Below are positions 58,775-64,000 of a DNA stretch of 64,000 nucleotides, in pieces (the stretch's first letter is position 1; each line of letters opens with the position of its first letter). The stretch spans positions 1,488,001-1,552,000 of the forward strand of contig CM074702.1 in the NCBI GenBank assembly GCA_037367355.1, read 5' to 3'. The notes under the pieces were generated by a model. That model was not told the origin of the DNA. It did no database searches and saw only the letters and a list, made by a program, of their open reading frames with translations. The stretch is from Neoscytalidium dimidiatum (Eukaryota; Ascomycota; Dothideomycetes; Botryosphaeriales; Botryosphaeriaceae). A program made the position numbers and the translations under genes.

Positions 58775-60648
58775 GATCCATCTCACAAGCACGGCAAGAC
58801 TATACGTAGAGAATTCGGACGGGCATCAAGCCGCACGGAGTCAAGAGGCGTTGGAGTTGGGGTATGGGCAGGCTGAGGTCCCATAATAAGCTATACGGGA
58901 TGACGAGGCTATGATTTTTTTTTTCTTTTCTATTTTGTCTCTTTTTCTTCTTTGCTTGGTGGGTTTGGTTCCTGGGGCTGTGTTCGCTGCGCTCTTGTCT
59001 TATCACGTTGTTTGTATTGGGGGCTAAAATACGATCTGTTCGGCATCAACCTTCACGGCGCTGGAGGCTCTGGGTATTCAGTGAGCGTCAAGGGTAGGCA
59101 AGGGCATGGAAATTGGGACATTGTGATCTGGGGCGGGGGCATTGGTGCCTGGTGGGGCCGTCGCCGAAAGCATGTATGTACATATAGCTTGTGTCACGCG
59201 AGTGTGGGCTCGAAAGTCAAAAGGGGGACATGGCGAGCGGGAATGCAAAAATAGGCTCCTGTTCAGAAAGTGTGTGTGCTGGGGGCGGGCGTTTGGAGTG
59301 CTACACCCGCTGGTTCCGCGGCTAGTGGGCATGTAGGATGCGGTGTAGCGCTGGCCGTGGCCGCGGAGGCTGTCGTGTGCAGATCGCAGGGGCGCACAGC
59401 GCGTCGGCGGGCAGCTGCTCCGCCCTGTGCTCGTGTGGACGCACTCGTGGGCGGAGAAGCGCATGTCTCACATTTCGCAATCCAGCGGCAGTGGCGGCAG
59501 CGCGCGCCATGATCGCAGGACACGGGAGTCTTGATCGATCTCTGTAATCTGGGCCGACAATTAACCTCCTCACCGGTCGCAGATGGTCAAACGCGAGCTG
59601 TGTGGGCCATGCCGACCGCGCTGCCCGCTGCAGCAGGCCCAGCCCGCAGCCCGCAGCAAGCCCGCCAGCCCAGCTCCCAGAACCGGTTCGCCGGGGCTAT
59701 AGCCAGGACCCGCCCACGCGGTAAAGCTTGGGGCCTGGGGCCTGGGGTTTTGGGTTTTTTTTTGGGGGGGGGGAGGGGGAGGGGTGGTTAGAGGGGGCCA
59801 GGGCAGATTGCAGAGTCGACGCAGCCAGCAGCCAGCAGCTCAGCGCCAGATCGCGGCTGCGATACCGGATCGCTGGAAGGCATGTACTGTACATTACGCT
59901 CATGGGGTCCGTCATCTGGGCCGGCACGCCATGTGCAGCACGTCTGGAAGAGCTGCTGGTCTTCGTGAAACGCCAGCACTCCGCGGACTCATGGCCGCTC
60001 TTCCGCTACGCTGTCCCGCGTCCCCGCCGCCAGGCCCACGCCTCGACTGCTGCTGCAGGCACGACAGGCGCGACCCCGGCCGGCCCTAGGCCCTGAGCGA
60101 GCGGGTGACGAGTAATGAACGACGAACGACGGAGGACGGACGACGAGCAAGACTGCCTGACTGAGCAGGCCTGAGCGAGCCTGGGCCTGAGCCTGAACCT
60201 GAACCTGAGCTCTCCTGTCACCGCAGCCGCTGCAAGCCTCATTCAAGCCGCCACCGCCGCCGCGCGCACAACAGCAGCTCCAGCGCCTAAACAGCCGCCC
60301 CGGAGAAACTCGCAGCCCTCCGACTGACCCTTGAAGCCTCCGCTGGACCCTCGACCGTTCCGCACCGCAGCAAGGGCTCGCGCTGTACTCGGTGCCGCCT
60401 CCCGCATCCCTCACGTGCGCGCGCCCCACGGCCACCCCAAACCCCATCCATCCTTTCCGCGCAGAGTCATTCCACATTCCTCGCTCCACCACCGCGCCGG
60501 TACCACGGCGACGCGACGCAACGCGACTCTCGTGTCCCCGATCCAGCAGCACATCAGATCGACCCGGCCGTCCACCAGACCCGGCCAGAAAATCGCTCGC
60601 ATCAAGGCAGATCACCAGGCCGCGCGCAGCCCGAGCCCGCGGCGGGAC
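58775..60648. other. intergenic region with G-rich tract
   Basis: 3' UTR of the transporter, then GC-rich sequence. Open frames at 59263-60840 on both strands are Arg/Pro/Ala-rich and overlapping, so I treat them as noncoding. Carries a long G-run block at 59730-59784. The part from about 60.3 kb, C-rich with few A, probably serves as promoter and leader of the methyltransferase. Confidence 0.6.
59730..59784 (+). repeat. G-run block with quadruplex potential
   Basis: Seven runs of three to ten G residues occur within 55 bases (59730-59733, 59737-59740, 59744-59747, 59752-59754, 59764-59773, 59775-59779, 59781-59784), interrupted by short CCT, TTTT and single A spacers plus one run of nine T. 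This exceeds the usual four-tract rule for an intramolecular G-quadruplex. Confidence 0.7.
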
Positions 60649-62604
60649 ATGACTTCGCACCATCCCGACGACGTACTAGTGAGGCTCCTCCCCCCGTTCG
60701 TTCCCCTTGCTGCCAGTCATCTGCCGCTGCAGTGCGAGTTGCATCTGCCCCCGCCCGCCCCAGCTGTTCCCGGACGGGCACGCCCTCGAACGGGGGCTGT
60801 GCCCACCTCAACCAGCTTCCATGAATCGTCCGTTTCCTGAGTGGTGAATTGCGCTACGTCAACTGGGCTAACGGCTGCGCTAAGGGCGACCTCCCGGAAG
60901 ATCCAGCTGATCATGAGGACAACCGCACCTTCACCTCGTGAGCACATCCCCTTTCATTTGATGGCCTGACCCTATTGGCACTATTGAATCCCTCGCGCGA
61001 GAGGCAAAAAAGAGCTCGGAGGGGGGAGGGGAAGGGGGCAACATGACGCGCAGCTGCGCCTCCGTCACCAGGCCTGCCAGATGCTCCATCATCCATCTAA
61101 GCCTCGCGCCGCCACAGGCACCTTCAGACGCTTGTCGAACGCGAAGCTAATGCAGCCAGAGGGTCCGGACTTTGGCGTCCAGCATAACCATGTACCGCTA
61201 TGAAAACGGGAGAAGATATCATGCATATCGTGAGTTTTTTTTTTTTTTATCTCACTCAAAAATAGAAATACACGGCGCGGAATTGGCGCTGAGCAGGGGT
61301 GTCGGTTTGAAGCGACGGGGCTAGCTCTGACGGACCACGTTTAGGAGATGGGGCGTACTATCAGCCGAACGACGACCGGCAAGCAAAGGTCGGCAGTATA
61401 GAGTATGTTGGACGGGTTCCCGGCCCGAAGCCCTCGACCGGAAGAATGCTGCTGACACGCCCCGATCGGGAAAGACATCACGTGTGGCTCCTCACCCTCC
61501 GCGATGCACTCTTTCTCGCTCCCTTACAAGATCCGCAGAGGGTGCTAGACGTCGGGACTGGAACGGGCTTGTGGGCTGTCGACATGGGTGACAGATATCC
61601 TTCATGCGAGGTCATCGGTACGGACCTGTCGCCGACTCAAGTGCCGTACGCGCCGCCCAACGTACGCTTCGAGATCGATGACTGCTGTAGCGAGTGGACG
61701 TACCCGGAGAATAGCTTCGACCTGATACACGTCCGTGGCTTGACGGGTAGTGTAGCCAACTGGCCAAAATTCTATCAAGAATGCATAAAGTATGGACATG
61801 ACGTTTCCTTAGCCTCCCTCGGGTGATCCGGAGAGAGCTTCGATGATTCGAGCAAGTCGTCTATCTCGCTCCTGTCCATGTCCTTTGCTGATTGGATTAT
61901 GCTATCGCAAGGCACCTCCGGCCCAATGGCTACCTGGAGCAATTGGAGTTTGGTGTCACGATCCAAACCGATCCTGCGCAGACGGAACACGACGAAATCA
62001 TCAAAAGCTTCGGGCCCTTGCTTGTCGAGGCGGGCGAGCGAATGGGGAAGACGTTCGAGATCGCTGAGCATATGCGCGAGCTTATTGCAAAAGCAGGTAC
62101 GGATCACAGGCTTGCCTTTGCGGCTTTGCGAAACCTTCAGGGAGCCACCGAATGCGCAATGGGCGACCTATATTGGGAAGCATCGCAATCTATTTTGCTC
62201 TGCGCTAACCGGGAGGCAGGCTTCGTGGACATCGTGGAGAAACGCTTTATTTGGCCCATTGGGCCCTGGTCCGACGATGAGCACCTTAAAGAGCTTGGCC
62301 GCTGGAATTTGAAGCACTGGGAAGACGGGATGGAAGGCTGGGTAATGGCGTTGCTGACAAGGATTCACGGGGTGAGTCTTCGTGATGCGAATGAGCCACG
62401 CGCGGGGCCAAGGAGACGGACCCTGATTGAGGTTGATTGGCTGACCAGATTGGGATTTCCCTGCGACAGTGGTCCTATGAAGAGGTCCAGAACTATCAAG
62501 CGCAGCTACTGCGAGGCGTCAAGTCCAAGGAGGTGAAAGCTTGGCACGACGTGTCCGTCGTCCCTCTGTCTCTTCCATACAAGCTTAAGCTGACCGCAGT
62601 TTAG
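60649..62604 (+). CDS. LaeA-like SAM-dependent methyltransferase
   Basis: A class I methyltransferase of the large fungal group that includes LaeA; partners and substrate are unknown. I assemble seven exons: 60649-60678, 60885-60937, 61156-61229, 61345-61402, 61475-61789, 61912-62371 and 62449-62604, all in phase, giving 381 aa. The acidic start (MTSHHPDDVL, GDLPEDPADHEDN) leads to ASSITMYRYENGRRYHAYRD, the group's signature, then HHVWLLTLRDALFLAPL. SAM-binding motif I is RVLDVGTGTGLWAVDMGD (about 95-112), followed by VIGTDLSPTQVPYAPPNVRF, FDLIHVRGL and HLRPNGYLEQLEF, which is split by a 122-bp intron. Exons 3-6 are firm; the first two exons (introns 206 and 218 bp) rest on phase, branch site and sense of the joined protein. 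ATG 61190 would be the fallback start (342 aa). The C-terminus after EVKAWHDV is less typical. Confidence 0.85.
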
Positions 62605-64000
62605 TTTTGTCGTATATGCGAGGAAACCCGAGTAGGTACAAAAGATAAGTTGAAACGACTGGAACGAACACAAGAGATGCATAAAGTACATATAGGCATA
62701 CCGGGAGCCTTTTGGATTTGATACCCTTCTGCATAACCAGTCATTGTAACAACCATCCTCCGCTCAGCCAGGTAGATCCATCAGATGAGAACCATCTTCT
62801 TTCGAAGCTTTAATCGATTCCAAGAAACCTCACTACATATATTGCTTCCAATATTTACGCAATCTATGTTGACCTTATAGCAGCTGCCAAGAAGTTCGGG
62901 CGGTTTTCGCTTTATTGCTTTGGGGGGCGCGACGCGTCGTCAGAAACTCTAAATGGGAGTGCGCGGGATCGCGTGATCTACGGCGTTGCGAAAGATACTC
63001 CCGACAACCAGGTTCACATTCACATCCCACATTTGGGCAAAAGTCAACACGCGCCGTGGCGATCCGTACCTATCACCCCGAAAACCGCTCTGCCGTCCTT
63101 TCTAATATCGTTTGACCCTACCACGAACCAACTTTGGAGGCGCTTCCACGAATGCTCGCGTCGGCATTCTGCAGTCCTCGGCCTACTTGGCGTCCAGCCG
63201 GCTTCTTGTGTCAAAACCACACTGCTGGAGAGCAAAAAGCAAATAAATTCAAGTGTCAGTTAGCGGGGAAGGCGCCACGACGACTTTCATGCGAAAGAAT
63301 AAAACATGGGGGGGTGAGTTCGTATTGCCTTGTCTGTTTAGCCAATGGGATCCCTCACGATGCACGCTTGCGTCTGCATGCGCGGGTTCTTCGACTGCTT
63401 CCGCATCCTCCGCCGGCCGGGATGAGCCACGCAGCACCAAGCTCCCCTCCCCTCTCCTCCCCTCCTCCGGATCGCTTCCGCGGGTACAGTCGTCACGATC
63501 CGCAACGCGTCGGTGGTCGCCGATTCAGCCCCCTTCCCCATCTGCAGTCAAAATGCATCAGCAGAAAAAGTATCACATCCAGATTGGGATAATCGCGATC
63601 TTTTTAGTGCCTTCTGCCCTATCACGGAGCCGCGTCAACCGCTGCCCCGTCTCCACACACAAAACAAAAAAAAAGGAAACAACTGCTGCATCAGCAGCAG
63701 CTCTTATCCAGATTATTCTCTCTTGTGTTTTTTTTTTTTTTTTTGCATGCCCACTCGTCTTATCCCGACGGAAGAAGACACCATCTCCGTGCATTGTGCA
63801 TGCTTGCCACTCCTACCGGATGCACGAAGCCTGCTTCCGAAGTGCGAGGTTGCAAAACTCCCATTGATTACTTCGCGATATATCATCCCACTCTTCGCAC
63901 ACCCAGCCTTTCGGTATACCAACCAGTGACTCGACTCAAACGCCCTTCGCAAATCTCATTCCTGATATGAATCAAGGGGGGGGAAAAGCAATTACAGATA
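62605..64000. other. intergenic region to window end
   Basis: No gene supported. Frames near 63134-63929 overlap in several frames and lack motifs. Poly-T (63729-63743) and A-rich (63663-63676) runs are present. A gene starting beyond the window edge could use this as promoter. Confidence 0.6.

Noticed and set aside
59989..60663. 224-codon minus-strand frame with Arg/Gly/Ser-rich translation
   Set aside because: Lies in GC-rich intergenic DNA with equally long frames on the other strand and no motif; its upstream end overlaps the methyltransferase first exon.
60840..60884. Alternative exon reading GELRYVNWANGCAKG before the second methyltransferase exon
   Set aside because: It reads like protein, but no upstream donor has the phase it needs, whereas using the CTAAC..TAAG acceptor at 60883-60884 joins exon 1 in phase.

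Overview
This is a 64 kb stretch of nuclear chromosome from a filamentous ascomycete (Pezizomycotina; a Dothideomycete would fit, but I cannot fix genus or order). The evidence is the gene set together with its structure: most protein genes are broken by short spliceosomal introns (mostly about 47-130 bp) with GT..AG ends and CTNAC-like branch sites, genes lie on both strands without operons, and the set includes RTC1/Sea2, Nej1/XLF, cactin, a Crh cell-wall transglycosidase, an HMT1-type vacuolar ABC transporter and a LaeA-like methyltransferase. Exons were assembled by hand by requiring GT..AG boundaries, matching phase and family-like protein across each junction.

Layout. 1-5.3 kb: gene-poor. 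5.3-9.6 kb: full-size ABCB exporter (+). 10.9-11.1 kb: tiny tryptophan-rich protein (+). 11.6-12.9 kb: NUDT19-like Nudix hydrolase (-). 13.7-15.2 kb: an orphan nuclear-looking protein (+) and a small Cys-rich gene with an in-frame stop (-). 17.0-19.0 kb: dihydroxyacid dehydratase ILV3 (-), with an 8-nt microexon. 20.2-22.4 kb: alpha/beta hydrolase fused to a capping-type cysteine phosphatase (+). 22.9-23.3 kb: ribosomal protein eS21 (+). 24.5-26.0 kb: secreted GH28 polygalacturonase (-). 26-31.9 kb: 5.9 kb gene-poor gap. 31.9-33.7 kb: forkhead transcription factor (-). 34.9-36.7 kb: cactin (-), head to head with Nej1/XLF (+, 37.0-38.8 kb). 39.3-43.0 kb: large disordered protein with a Cys/His N-terminus (+). 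44.7-46.4 kb: Crh-type GH16 (+). 47.7-48.6 kb: a decayed gene (-). 50.5-55.2 kb: RTC1/Sea2/WDR24 (-), sharing a promoter region with HMT1-like ABC transporter (+, 55.8-58.8 kb). 60.6-62.6 kb: LaeA-like methyltransferase in seven exons (+).

The genes are mostly independent housekeeping and cell-surface functions: amino-acid synthesis (ILV3), translation (eS21), splicing (cactin), DNA repair (XLF), TORC1 control (RTC1), metal detoxification (HMT1), wall remodelling (Crh) and plant cell-wall attack (polygalacturonase, which fits a plant-associated or saprotrophic lifestyle). I see no secondary-metabolite backbone enzyme beside the methyltransferase, no complete transposon, no tRNA or rRNA gene and no CRISPR array.

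Most worth a second look: the hydrolase-phosphatase fusion, the ILV3 microexon and its ATG-less 5' in-frame extension, the small gene interrupted by TGA, the three-frame gene relic at 47.7-48.6 kb, and the 84-residue Trp-rich protein. No homology search was possible; all family names rest on motifs and recall.
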